A stretch of DNA of 64,000 nucleotides, taken from NCBI GenBank assembly GCA_020226215.1, contig CM035234.1, forward strand, positions 67,047,823 through 67,111,822, read 5' to 3'. The notes under the pieces were generated by a model, which was given only the letters and a program-made list of their open reading frames with translations, was not told the DNA's origin and ran no database searches. Source of the stretch: Sindora glabra. Taxonomy: Eukaryota > Streptophyta > Magnoliopsida > Fabales > Fabaceae. How positions within the stretch are numbered: position 1 is the first letter of the stretch; each line of letters starts with the position of its first letter. Positions 1 to 12,044 of the stretch are shown in pieces. Position numbers and translations under genes: made by a program.

Positions 1-126
1 TTGCCAAACAAAGTTTAATATAAACTGTGAATATAAAATTCAAATTTTCATTTCTGATTTCTAGGGTAATCGTATGGCTCAAAAGAAAATCAATCCAGGT
101 GCAGCAAGCATATAAAGTAATCAATC

Positions 127-1537
127 CTACTTAGGCTCATTATTTTTCCATTGGACCCCTAAATCAAATAAGGTCTTCGAAGAGGACCCATTTTCTTTTA
201 TGGCATCAGCAGCAGCATCTTTTAGCTTCTTCACTCTTTTCTCAATTTCTTTACCTTCCTCACCCTTCAACAGACTATTTATCACTCTAGCAATTTCTTC
301 TTTTTCTACTATACCATTTTCATTCACTTTTGGCCTCAATGCCACTTCCATGCCTTCAGTTAGCATAAGTGCATTAATATTCTGCTCGGCAAATAGGGGC
401 CAAGCTATAATTGGCACCCCATGAACAATACTTTCGAGGGTTGAATTCCAACCACAATGAGAAATGAATCCGCCAGTAGAATTGTGGCTAAGAATTTCAA
501 TTTGTGGGGCCCACGAAGGAATTACTAAGCCCTGATCTTTAGTTCTCTCCAAGAACCCAGATGGTAAAAATTGTAAAGGATCTTCGGTTGAAGCAGAAAG
601 ATAAACTCCATTGGGTATTGCATTTGGTGTCCTAAAAACCCATATAAATTTCTGTCCACTCAGTTCCAATCCCAAGGCTAATTCTTTAGGCCTGTTCTTG
701 AGAAAGAGTCGCACCGCTTCCAAAAGAAATATATAAGACGGAGTTAGGTGGCTGATTGTCCAACCATCTCAGACATTCCGATCCATTCGACTGATTAATT
801 GACCCATTTTGTATAACGGGTCCAACCGGATAAACGTCCGGGTTGCCAAACACTCCTTCTTGCAAAGCTTTTATAGCCCCTTCTTCCATTTCGTAAAAGC
901 TATTAACCAATAGACCATCTGCAAGACGGTACCGTTTAACATGTTGAATAAATAACTTGTGACCTTCACCAGATCGGTCTTGAAGATGTTCCGGGAGTTC
1001 TCTTCCATAAAAGGGCACACAGCCTGGAACCCGTATGGGTTCGGCTAACTCCTTGTATTCGCAAGAAATTGTCTCATTCAGCTTCTGCACATGGAAAAAC
1101 GTTGCAAGTATCATTGCTGCGTAAGGAAGATAAACGTAGGACGGTATGTTGAATTCCTTAGCAAAATTAAGTGCTTCATTTGCGAAGGGATCTGTGACGA
1201 CAGCAACCAGCCGCGAACTCAAATTTAGCGTCTTTAACGCATCGTACACCGATGGCATAGAGCGAGAGATGGCGACCTGAAATTTGATTCCGACGAGAGT
1301 ATCTTTGGGCAAATCATCCAAGTTGGGTGAAGGAAGAAAAATGTAATCTATGTTTGAAGGAAGCGTTTCGAGGAAGGATATGGTGGTTTTGGCAGGAGAT
1401 TCAATGGTGGGGATGATGCAAGTGACACGGAAATCATGGTGAAGATGAACAAGTCTCTTGAAGAACTCCAAGATTGAGGCTTGATGAGTAAATGCAGGAA
1501 CTGAAACTGCAGCTATGTGATGTGTTTTTATATCCAT
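127..1537 (-). pseudogene. UGT72-like UDP-glycosyltransferase, split by one frameshift
   Basis: This is a plant family-1 glycosyltransferase of the UGT72 (hydroquinone or monolignol glucosyltransferase-like) type, which would move glucose from UDP-glucose to a phenolic hydroxyl in the cytosol. The N-terminal frame (686-1537) runs from the start Met to the motif SFGSGATLSQEQ. It contains the catalytic His near residue 18 and its partner Asp in VVTDPF. The C-terminal frame (127-723) continues at KELALGLELSG. It carries a complete 44-residue PSPG box at 382-513, from WAPQ through HCGWNS to a terminal EQ, the residue pair typical of UDP-glucose users. Comparison with the intact copy at 22120 shows that one extra base (or a two-base loss) near 685-692 brings in a TAA. 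No other stop is seen. The joined length would be about 470 residues, normal for the family. Either a young pseudogene or a base-call error would explain it. Confidence 0.9.
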
Positions 1538-2745
1538 AATGGAAACCTAAGTTAAGCAATCAGATATATCAGCTTTATTTAGAACAAGGATTTTTTTGAT
1601 GATGATCCCATGGATACGTACGAGTTATATATATTTGAGACTCAAAGTGATCAAATCTTTAATTTGCATCCCATAAGATTTGACATCTGGAGCCTCCAAA
1701 CTTGACCGTTTACTTTTAAAAAAATTTGTGGACGTCTCTTCTTGTTCTGATAATGCTGCGTACGAGATGCAATTTGGTGCAATACAATGAATTCAAATAA
1801 AGAAGGTTGAATGGTCAACCTATTGCCTTACAAAAAAATTTTAGAGGACAAGCCTTTCACATTAAAGAATTGTCTAGCTTCTATTTGATGTATCAACTTC
1901 CATGCTTTAATAGCCCTTTTGACCTTTAACAATGTGTTTTCATCTTCATTAAAGTATTCTATGTTAGCTAACCCATAGGCCATTGGAATGAATTATTTAA
2001 ACCTTAATTGTCTTTTTACTATAGCAAGTGCATAATTAGTCATACCCCAAAAATTATCATATGAGACTCAAGGTTTTCCTTTACATCTGTATATGATTGG
2101 AACATGTATCCAAGGAGTTCTCCATAAGACTTCCTTCAACTTTTTTTAAATAATCAATCCATTAGTTTATAATTGGTGTTTGATGCGACCATTTGATGAT
2201 AACCAATTCTTGCAAAAGATTCTTATTTATATAATGACATGGCATATACTTGACCTTGATGTATTAAAAGCAACCAATATTAGGGAGGTGACTAAGCATC
2301 CACACTACCAACAATTGAATACAACTCATGAATTGACCTTTTGCTTTCATCTAATAATGATTAAGTGATCTAATTATTTTTGTCAAAATTGTTAGGATAA
2401 GGTTGACTTTATGCTTAATCTTTTCAAATAATTTGATTACATGCCTATTTATATGTCCTTTCACTTTAGGAAACATAACCAAGCCATAAATAGCCAAAGT
2501 TAGTATGGCTAAATCATGATTGTTATTAATGATTCTCGGGTAGGCCTCAATAGGTAATCTATAGGTAAATAATAACTCTACCCTGTCTCTTTCATGTGCT
2601 TAATTATTTCACAAACTTGAACTCTTATCATTTTTGCTAGTTATCTTGTAACCCTATTGCCATCGCAAAAATATATCTTATTTTTTGTTGCTGTTGCAAT
2701 ATTAAGGAGCTCCTTTTATTCTCCAATAGTAAGATTCATGTCATG
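1538..2745. other. intergenic, upstream of the UGT
   Basis: Apart from the TATA-like site next to the UGT, I see no gene in this stretch. It is AT-rich with short spurious frames only. A 62-codon plus-strand frame near 2180 has no recognisable motif. Confidence 0.6.
1625..1634 (-). promoter_or_regulatory. probable TATA box of the frameshifted UGT
   Basis: On the minus strand this reads ATATATATAA, about 90 bases upstream of the ATG at 1537. That spacing would leave a 5' leader of roughly 55-60 bases. Runs of alternating TA are common in this DNA, so the spacing is the main support. Confidence 0.4.
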
Positions 2746-3075
2746 TTAATTGAATGTAAAGCACTGATAAAATGGATCTAAAAAATGTACCATAGCTTTC
2801 AACATGGGAATATTAACTAGAATAAACAAAATATTAGCGATGTTTCCATACTTGTCTTTAAAAGCATCTTTCATTTTCATCTTATGCAAAATTTGGATCC
2901 AAGGCTTTAGTTCATTTTGCTTAAATTGTATTTTCTTTTCCACTTTTGGCAATGGCAATGCATTCTTTTGTTAAAGACAATCCCCTTTTTCTAATTGAGT
3001 GATATCAAATTCTTTTAGTACTAATCCTTAAAGTTCATAATCAATTGTAGATTCAATGCTTTGTTTTTCCATGTT
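2746..3075 (-). pseudogene. DUF7745-like retroelement protein remnant
   Basis: A 70-residue minus-strand frame (2746-2958) contains KYGNIANILF followed by MVHFLDPFYQCFTFN. This resembles the conserved block of DUF7745 plant proteins (a Lys-Tyr-Gly-Asn/His block, then a Phe-x-Asp-Pro-x-Tyr-x-Cys-Phe-Thr-Phe motif), which are usually carried by retroelement-like genes. Frame changes and stops surround it. Upstream, to about 3075, a broken frame starts MEKQSIES and contains a Phe-Asp-Ile block. Downstream, towards 2650, frame-shifted homology may continue. The assignment rests on remembered family motifs; no function remains. Confidence 0.45.
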
Positions 3076-3120
3076 TTGAACAAGTTCAAGTGATTTGAAT
3101 GACTTATGCGAAATGCCAAG

Positions 3121-6100
3121 TGTCACAACCCAAATACAATCGTGACAAGCATGGATCTTGATACCTAGTATCCACCAACCTTACTATTAATTTATCTAGT
3201 TTTACCTAATTGAAATCTCCCTATTTTTGTGAAAAATTAAATTATACTATAAATTTTTACAAAAAAATAGGTAGAGTTTCCCTTGTTTTCGAACACTCTT
3301 TGAGAGCCACTCACCCTATGTCATAAAACATGTATTCTTTATAGATACAATATCATTAACATACACAATATTACAAAATCTCAATATGTATACACAAATA
3401 AACGATTCAACATATCAAGTGTTAAATTGACATAGTCTTTATATGTATATCTCAATCCTAATCCAATTGTCAAAATCCTTCAACTAGGTTGTCTTTGATT
3501 CTTCATTAATGCAACAAAGTTCAAAAGCTCCTATCTTACCCTAAAAACATTAAAAATAAAATAAAATGAGTTATAAGAACTTAATAAGCATATATCTATC
3601 ACTAATAAATCTCGATTCAATATTATTAAGGTTCAGATGTCGTTTAGGTGTTTGATATGGAAGTAAATGCAATCTATACTCCCTGAGTTTATGAAATGTA
3701 CAAAATTAAGCCTTAGATCAAGTTTTCACTTGCATACATCTTAAATTTCATATTTCATATTACAAGTCACAATAATCTTAACTATTCACTAGTACAGAAT
3801 ATCATTATCATATCACATGCAGGCATTTTAGGTGATTATTACATTCACAAATAGCCATGAAAGCTTAATTACAATTGAATCATTATAATCACATTAGGTT
3901 TTTATAATCATATCAAATTGTATTACAACTAATTTTTCAATATCACATCACGTCACATTACATAACTATTTATAACAAGCATATATATATTCACCTTTTA
4001 ACTCTTGGGTCAATCTTATATCCTCTATAAGCTATTTGTTAGGAATTTCCCATCTAGCTTTCATATCATCGCCCCATTAAATTTCTTATTTCAAATGCCA
4101 CTCGTGGCATATTTCATATCATGATATACATAATAGAGCTTAGCTCTACAAATCACAATTTTAATGTAATTTTAACACAATTTAGATACCTATTATCTTA
4201 AGGCAAATCAAGCACATAACAATGTATACATACAATAATACCACCATGCCCTCTTACATGGCCATAATAGTTAATTCACATCCACTCAATGCTATACACT
4301 TTCATAGTTTGCTGTTCCACTAAGCATTGATAAGTAACAATATCAATCTAATCATAATATAAGTGACATCCTTTAGCATCATATTTCATCACAATCAACT
4401 AATAGTCAATAATGTCATAACTATGCTTTTAGGAGCCTATTTCAGGATTCTATCAAGTAGACAATTGCTAACTCATTATATGTATCATTTTCAAGTTACT
4501 TATACATGACTATGAAATTGATTTCATAATATATACTATAATTCACAATCACATTGTTAGAAATTCATATATGAATATACATATGATTCATATCATTATA
4601 AGAAGAATTATAAATTTTTATATTTAAATGCTTTATAATAAAATATTAATTTAAAGTGAGATATATACTCATTTGATGGTGTCCACTTGCTTTGAAGATC
4701 TCTTAATCATCCATAACTTTTCTTACTTTCTTCCTATTCACTATTCATGATGATAGATTACAAGCATAATGGTACTACCTAATTTATTTTTCCAAACATT
4801 ATAACTTCTAATCGAATCACGATATGTTAACAAACTAAAGCATAAGATTTTTACCTTATCGAGTCTAAGTTAGAATATTTCTAAACTAAACATGAAATAG
4901 TTAAGATATTAAAATTTTATACCATATAAATATTCTAAGATTACTCAAGTCTCGTCATCTTAGTATCCTAAGAACTATTATTTCGTATTCAAAATTACTT
5001 GCATTCTGAGCTTTTTGAATATATATATATATATAAACACTATTAAAAATATTATCATGAAATTCTCTAAAATGATCTCACTCATATTATTTAGTTACTT
5101 TATGATGTAAAAACCATAGCTTTCTGATTTGTTATTGCCTCAATTGTACATAAATGGGTTTTCTTGCTTGATTCCAAATCACTCAAAATCACAAGATGTA
5201 ATATTTCAGAAATACCACCAGTATGATGATTTGATAGTCCATAGCATAAAATTATTTATTTATTTATTTATATAAGCTAGCATCATGTACTCAAATATAT
5301 ATACAATATTGGTTCCTTTTGACTTTTACATGAATCCACCATAATACTAAAACAAAATGTCCTATTTATATCTTAATCATTCCATCTTAGCCTTTTATAG
5401 CATAAAACTTTATATTTTGTACATATATCACCATATGAGTCAAAATAACAAAATGGGTTTTTCTTGAATCTTTCAACAAAATAGCATAAATATTAATTTT
5501 TTATGATTTAAACAATCTCATAATCATTTATGGAAGCTGACTATAGCTCGCTAACACCAAATTTGGACTAGATCATGACAAAAGAAAGGAGCTTCCAATA
5601 TGCTCCATTAGTAGAGAAAACCTATAGCTACAAGTCTTCTTTGTGCTATCACAATATGAGGAGGACAAGAGGTAGCTCTAGTGAGGCATGAAGGCCAAGG
5701 AAAACACAACTTGTTAATCGTATCTTTATGGCTACTATTGCTTTACTTGACATCTCTTGCACATTGTGGAGTTGCAAAAAAAGGCAGCAATGCGGGCTGC
5801 TATCGAGTCCCTAGCACCAACACCAACAATAGAAGGCATAAGCATGAACAATGGTTGCTTGATGGAAAAGGCGTACAAGTAAAGAGAGAAGGAATAGACA
5901 AGAGGTAATGACAAGAGAAAGAGAAAAAGAGAGTTGATAGGCAAAAAAAAAGAGTGAGTAGGGAAAGAAATATATTGGCCAAAAATAGAGAAAAGAAGGA
6001 ATAAGGCTAAGCTAAAAGTTGTGATTTGATACTCCTTTCCTCATTATAAGCTTACCTCTTTTTTAAAATCCTATCATTTCATCTAAGCTAAAACTCATTT

Positions 6101-6527
6101 TTAGCCATTCATTTAATTTAAAACACATCTTCTTAAGATTTTTTCAATCTTATTTAAAATTCCAATTTCACATATCAAATAAAAATTAGAAAATTCATTT
6201 TCTTAAATCATAAGTACACATATATTTATACAAATGTCATTCTTTAATACACCTAGAGTTTTAAAAATATTCTTACAAATTCACAAATTTATAAATAACT
6301 GTTTACCAAAATGATTTGCATATTTCTCACCTTTAATTTCAAAAAGTTCCTAAAATCTAAGTAACACTTTCATTGAATAAAATCGTAATATTATTTGTTT
6401 AATCAAAATTTAAATATTTTTATCTCACCTTGACATGGATAAATATAATTTAGCCACACTTTTAAATAAATATAAATATTCTAGGTTAATAAAAAATTAA
6501 CTTTAAATATTATCCCGAGATATTACA
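3121..6527. repeat. long LTR-like sequence, possible Tekay/Del-type gypsy solo LTR
   Basis: The segment begins TGTCACAACCCAAAT, ends CCCGAGATATTACA, and is 3.4 kb long. A TGTCAC-AACCC start, long stretches rich in CATATCACAT-like words and a GAGATATTACA end are what I associate with the very long LTRs of Tekay/Del Ty3/gypsy elements in eudicots. No gag-pol homology is visible next to it, so a solo LTR is the simplest reading. The flanking pentamers (CCAAG left, TGAAG right) match at only three of five positions, so the boundaries are tentative. A 75-codon frame at 5681-5908 lies inside and is not taken as a gene. Confidence 0.45.
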
Positions 6528-8057
6528 TGAAGGAACAAAAATAATAATCATATTTAGTTGAGCAAGAACAAAATTACAGGATAAGTCATTCAAGTTTAAT
6601 TTCTGAAAAGACAACAACCATTGAGTTTAACTACTATATGACTTAATCATTATTTTTTTAGTAAACTTGCTTGGCTTAAATGAAAAATTAATCATAGAAG
6701 AGTTCCCTTATATGTCCTATAAGGTTTTTTTTCCTAAGCTTGAAATTTTCTCTTATAGGATAGACTTCTCACAAATAAGATGGATCTAAGTTTATTCTAA
6801 TTTATGACTGGTTTAAGTTTTATGATACCTTATTGATAAAAAGTCCTTAAATTGTCCTTATTGTCACCACCATAAACTAGTAAGGCCTTAATCCTTACCT
6901 ATGATGGACTACAAATAGGAAGGATTCAACTTAAGTGGAGATGTTTTGCTAGCTTGCATAGAGATTGATGGTCTCACAAAGGCATCATTACTTCAGCTCC
7001 TAGCTAATACTAAAAAGCAATATAGGGCCCAGATAGGAAGCTTGTGATGTGGGTGAGAGCTATAATGTATAGTGTTTGAGAGGAAACATCAATCATTCTA
7101 TAATCTTCATATAACATATTTACCATGAAAAAAATAAAGATGACTATAATGAGATAAACAAGGAAAATACACATATAAAGAAAAAAATGAACTAACATGG
7201 ACCAAGAAAATTTAGAACTAATAAAAAAAAAGAAATATTGATTTATCCTCAGTGAAGTTGCCAAACTATCACAACATGCCCTGGGATGGATGTGGGAAGC
7301 AAGTGGTTTTGTGCTCCTTAAATGTTGAAATATAAATAAAAAGAATGGAGTTGCCACTAATCATTTCTAAATGGTGTAATTGGAACATTAAAAGAGGTTT
7401 GCGTTTCTAGAGTTAGTTATATATAGGGAAGTTGATTAGCATCCTACAATATCTATTTAAAAAAATAATTATATGCTTATTTTAACTCCATAATGATTTT
7501 TATTATAATATATATGTATTTCTCTAAAAATGTGATTCATATGTTCCATCTTAGATTTCATAATATCAAAGGTAATACATAACTCTTATAGGAAATGATA
7601 GCATAAAGCTATTACCTTTTGAAAGAATATATATGCCTATAGCAATTAATACAAAGAAGTGTTTAAGAATTTTTTTTAATAAAATAAAGAAAAAAAATTT
7701 AAATATCACTCTCGTAATGCTACAACAATACTCACATGTTTTAATTAATTTTTTTTAATTTTATAAAAATATTAGTATGATTATTTTAATTTTAATTAAT
7801 TTAACTGTCAAATTCATCTAACTTCATGATAAATTTTGAATTAAATAAGATCCCTTAATAATATTAAATACCCTTATAATTGTAACTTACAATTGGATTA
7901 CTTAACTTTAATACATCATAGACATAAATTTTATTATTTTTCAAAGATTTTTAATAAAATGACTGTAATATAACTATTAAAATAACAAGACAAAGGAAAA
8001 TTTGTTTTAAGTAGTCTTATTTTTAAAAGTATTATATTAATAATTTTTAATTTAGAG
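6528..8057. other. intergenic, AT-rich
   Basis: No gene is supported here. The longest open frame (minus strand, 7010-7357) is hydrophobic and low in complexity and matches no family I know. From about 7680 the DNA becomes strongly AT-rich. Confidence 0.6.
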
Positions 8058-8395
8058 TATCAATTTCTACAATTTCATAATAAATTTGATTGAAGAAATT
8101 GTCTAGAAAAATTAAAATTATATTTATTACACTTACAATTAATTTTAAAATCATTTCAAAATTTTTAAAGTATCAAATTTTCTAAATTTATGATCAAATT
8201 TGAATAGAGAAATTGCTTAAGAAAATTAAAATCATATTTATTGCACTTGTAATTAGTTTTAACATCATTTCATAATTTTTAAAGCTTCAAATTTTTTCAA
8301 CTTCATAACCAAATCTAAATAACGAAATTAATTAGAAAAATTAAAATTATATTTATTACACTTATAATTAATTTTAATATTATTATGTCATCATA
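8058..8395. repeat. tandem repeat, three copies of a ~113-bp unit
   Basis: Units begin at 8058, 8171 and 8285 with TATCAA or CTTCAA followed by a phrase like AATTTCATAATAAATTTG. Each then runs through GAAATT, AGAAAAATTAAAATTATATT and TTATTACACTTA-like text to AATTTTTAAAG. Copies differ by scattered substitutions. A more diverged partial unit may lie at about 7807-7845. There is no coding potential. Confidence 0.75.
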
Positions 8396-10339
8396 GAAAA
8401 AGTTTAAAACTAGACTTTAATAATAATAATAATTTTGAAATTAAGTTTAATTAGTTCTATTTTTTAAAAATATATGATTAATTTCGTTTGAAAAAAAGGC
8501 CGTAAAATGAAAGCCTCGATTTAAGTAACAAACGTAGTAATTATAATAATACCCAAAATCGTGCATGTAAATGGGAGAGATAGGATATACTTTTTTATGG
8601 GTAAACTATTTATGAATAGTAACAATTTAAAGAGACAGACAAACGAAAATTGGCTTAGATAGAAGAAAGTGGGATGACTATGGTCATATCATCCCATCTT
8701 CTCCCTAATTTACTTTTCCTTACTTTTCACACTTCAGATTTTAAGGATTTTTTTATATTATTTATTTTTTTAAGAAAGAAATCGTTACAACGCTTTTTCA
8801 CTTTTCTAATTTAATTGGTTAAATTTATTTAAAGAATTACCTTTAAAATATTGGACAATATCTATTGTACTTCAAACAGATTCCCTAATTCTTATTCATC
8901 GTTGGCAAATGATATTTTTTTAAAATACCGAGATAAGTACAGGTTATGAATATATGTAAAAATATAATAAAGCAGAATGAATTAAAACACATCATATATA
9001 AAAATAGAATATAGAATAATTTTTAGTTATAATAATATTAAGATTTTTTTATTTAATTAGTTCATCTAATTCACTTTAAAATATCTCTTACATCAAGAAT
9101 ATCAAAATAAATTAAATTTTTAGACTATTTTAATTTATTTTGTCACATGAATTGCACAAAAATAATATTCCAACAATATTATTAAACACAAAATTTTTTT
9201 TAAGTAAATAGTAATAAAAAAATAAATAAATATGTAAATGGGGTGAGATGGCATAATGGCATTGAATGTGCCCATCCCATCCCCTTTAAAAAGAATAAAA
9301 AATTAAAATATAAGAAAGTTAAAAAATTTGAGAAGAGATAGAATGGTTGCATTATGCTTTCCCACTTTCATTGTACAAATATCTCTCCTTCTTTAATTTC
9401 TTTAAATTACTCTTATTTAATTTTCCTTTCTTTCACTCTTTCTTTTTCTGTTTTAAAATCAACTATGTCTCTATTTTTTCTTACATTTTTCCTTACCATC
9501 TCTTCCTCTTCTCTTAGTTTCATACACTCACACCCATATACATTATAATTGAGGTTTGTTCTCTCTTCTATTCTTGTCTCTTCTTCATTTGAAACTTCCA
9601 GATGATAATTTCTCTTATTTTTTTTATTCTACTTCAATTGTAACTTTTTATTCTTCATTGTTTCATCCTTCTTACATCATATATTTTTTAGAATAAACAA
9701 GAAGTATATTTTCACCTTATGAGAGTAAAAAATATTGCAATATATACTTTATAAATGAAAATAAAAATTTACTTTTGTACCTAAAATTGTATTTGAAACT
9801 TTCAAGTGTTGAGAATTTTGATATCTCAAGTATGATATTTTTGAAAACAATGAAAAGGTGTGTATTGAGGACGAAGGATTTTTGTTTTAGTGAGTTTTTC
9901 TTCTGTTCCTATCTATCTATCTTCTTGTGTTCTTTCTTCTATGATGCTCTATTTTCTCTTTTGTTCCCCTCTCTTTTCTAAATACCTCTAAATTGGTTTT
10001 TACTTCCCTTCTTGTAGGTAAAAGGTTAAGAAGTAAATACGCACTAAAGATCTCTTTTTAACATGCTTGCTAGAAAAACTAAAGAATTATCACCTACTAC
10101 ATATACTAAGTTGGAAGGAAGGACTGAAAATCTTAATATTTTGTAGTTTGAAAAAAAGATGAGTTTCTTATCAACTAGTTCCTCCCAAAAGTTTGCCTCA
10201 CCATGCATCATAAGAACAACATATGAGAGGTAAAGAGTGTTTACTTCTTTTTTTCTTTTTTAAAATTTTTATTATTTTTATTATTGTTATTTTTTATTTT
10301 TATTTTAATTATATTATTATTTGGGTAAAATTAGGTGTC
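8396..10339. other. intergenic; two imperfect hairpins and a pyrimidine-rich tract
   Basis: No gene is supported. An imperfect palindrome GGGATGACTATG / CATATCATCCC lies at 8671-8695. A related GGGGTGAGATGG / CCCATCCCATCCCC pairing lies at about 9240-9285. From 9350 to 9680 and 9890 to 9980 the plus strand is rich in CTT/TTC, which creates open frames at 9354 and 9775 of low complexity. Confidence 0.55.
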
Positions 10340-10530
10340 AACACACACTAAGTAAATTGAGATCAATTGCCATTTTGTTCCAGAAGCTTTTAATGCTATT
10401 AGCACCTATCTTATTCCAACTCAAGAATAGTCTATAGATTTATTCACAAAAGCTCTAGATTCACACCACTTTTAGCTCTTAAGATGTAAGCTAAGCATTT
10501 ATGACCTTCATGCACCAACTCGAGGAAAAG
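10340..10530 (+). pseudogene. Ty1/copia pol, C-terminal end (RNase H tail), decayed
   Basis: Translated on the plus strand, this reads IEINCHFVPEAF, then LFTKALDS, then SIYDLHAPT, interrupted by three in-frame stops. These match the last segment of plant copia polyproteins: the HIEIDCHFVREK block, the ADIFTKAL block and the terminal DLHAPT. Only this tail survives; nothing upstream of 10340 looks like pol. It leads directly into a purine-rich tract and the LTR that follows, so it is the 3' end of a 5'-truncated element. Confidence 0.75.
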
Positions 10531-10750
10531 TATTAGAACTATAATCTCATCAAATTTGTCATAATCATTGATTTAGCTTGATTTTCTCTTGTACATCTAT
10601 AATATTTCTATATTTTATCAAGTCATCATCCCTAAGATTGAAGGATCTTGTAGTTGTACCTCTTGTATATGTTCTAATCGCTTGTGAATAAGAACATGAT
10701 AGAAAATATAAATCCTTGTTTTACATGTCTTATTCTACTTAATATCAACA
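10531..10750 (+). repeat. 3' LTR of the truncated copia element
   Basis: It starts TATTAGAACTATAATC (usual form TGTTAGAA) just after the purine-rich tract CGAGGAAAAG and ends AATATCAACA. The ~220-bp length is normal for short copia LTRs. UGT homology resumes within three bases of the end, so the right boundary is well placed. Confidence 0.65.
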
Positions 10751-12044
10751 AACATTTTGATATCATTTGCTTCATTGCATCACTTGAATCTCCTTCTTCC
10801 ACCATATCTTACCTCCAAACCCTTCCCTAATACATTCATCCTATTTTTCTTCCTCCAATTCCCAAAAACAATGTTCCGCAAAAGGATCATCCTGCAGTCC
10901 CAGTGCAAACCACACTATCACTCTCCATGCCCTATATACGTCAAGAAATGGAATCCTTAAGAACTCACCACGTAGCCGTAATGGGCAACATTTTCGCCTA
11001 CGAAGCCCTCGATTTTGCCATGGAATTCAATATCTTTTCCAACATATACTACCCTTCACTGTTATTGCCCTCTTCATTGTTCTTAAATTCTCCAAAGCTT
11101 GATCAGATGGTGTCTTGCACTTACAGAGACCTGTCCGAATCCATCCGAATTCCAGGTTGTGTACTTGTTCATGGAAAAGATCTCTCAGGTGGATTTGAGG
11201 ATTGATCCGGGTTACTTTACCAGCAGTGTATAGAACGTGCTAGGGGATATTTCGTCTTGTTAGTGGAATCATAGTATTGTTTTGTAGAATTGGAAGGAGA
11301 GCCCATAGGAGCCTTGCAGGAAGAAACGGCAGGAAGGCCCATTATTTATGCTGTTGGACCCATTACGTAAAATGGATCTAGCCATGTCTCAAACGGGTCG
11401 GAGTGCTTAAAATGGTTGGACCATCAGCCTCCAAATTCTGTGCTGTATGTGTCATTTGGAAGTAGGGGGACACTTTCTCAAGAGCAATTGAATGAGTTAG
11501 CTTTGGATATGGAATTGAGCGGCAAGGTTCTTATGGGCCGTTAGACAACCAAGTAATTCTGCTTGTACTCCCTACCTTAGTGCAGAAAATAAAGAGCTTT
11601 GAGGATTTCTACAGATTGGATTCTTCGAGAGAAATAAAGAAAAAGGTTTTTTTTTTTCTTTCTACAAATTGAAGTACTTAATCACAATTCAATTGGTGGG
11701 TTTTTCAGTCATGGAATTCTGCTCTTGAGAGCATCCAACATGGAGTGCCTATAATAGCGTGGCCACTATTTGCCAAGCAAAGAACCAATGCCGTTTTGTT
11801 ATCTAATAAGCCAAAGGTGGCATTAAGGCCAACAGTTAATGAAAGTGGCATTGCGGGAAAAGAGAAAATTGCCAAAGTTGTAAGAAACTTGATGGAAAAT
11901 GAAGAAGGAAAAGGAATTCGTCAGAGAATGGAAGACCTTAAGATTGCCGCTGCCAATGCACTAAAAGTAGATGGCTTCTACGCTCAGACTTTGTCTCAGC
12001 TATTAGCCAAATTGAGATGCTTGCGTGTAGCATATGTGAGGTGA
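10751..12044 (+). pseudogene. UGT72-like glycosyltransferase pseudogene, 5' end lost to copia insertion
   Basis: Plus-strand translation follows the intact copy (22120-23526) from its residue ~34 to the C terminus. Recognisable blocks are SYLQTLP, MPYIRQ, FAYEALDFA, PKLDQMVSCTYRDL, IRIPGC, AVGPIT, ECLKWLDHQPPNSVLYVSFGS, GGFFSH, HGVPIIAWPLFAKQ and the helical tail ending AKLRCL. Lesions include an in-frame TAA at 10828, TGA at 11203, further stops around 11270 and 11370, and a frameshift near 11525 before the FLWAVRQPSN segment. The PSPG segment is also disrupted, and a 7-base deletion near 11712 removes its Cys-Gly-Trp. The first ~33 codons, including the catalytic His, are absent and replaced by the copia LTR. 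It cannot encode an enzyme. Two short open frames inside (10903-11205, 11745-12044) are pieces of it. Confidence 0.93.

Noticed and set aside
5681..5908. 75-codon plus-strand frame starting with a hydrophobic stretch resembling a signal peptide
   Set aside because: It lies inside the LTR-like block, has no family motif, and frames on the opposite strand are open over the same bases because of composition.
7010..7357. 115-codon minus-strand frame with membrane-like segments
   Set aside because: Phe/Ile/Leu-rich text arises easily from AT-rich DNA; there is no motif, promoter or homologue that I can recognise.
9354..9981. Two Ser/Phe/Leu-rich plus-strand frames
   Set aside because: They reflect a CTT/TTC-rich tract, not a protein.
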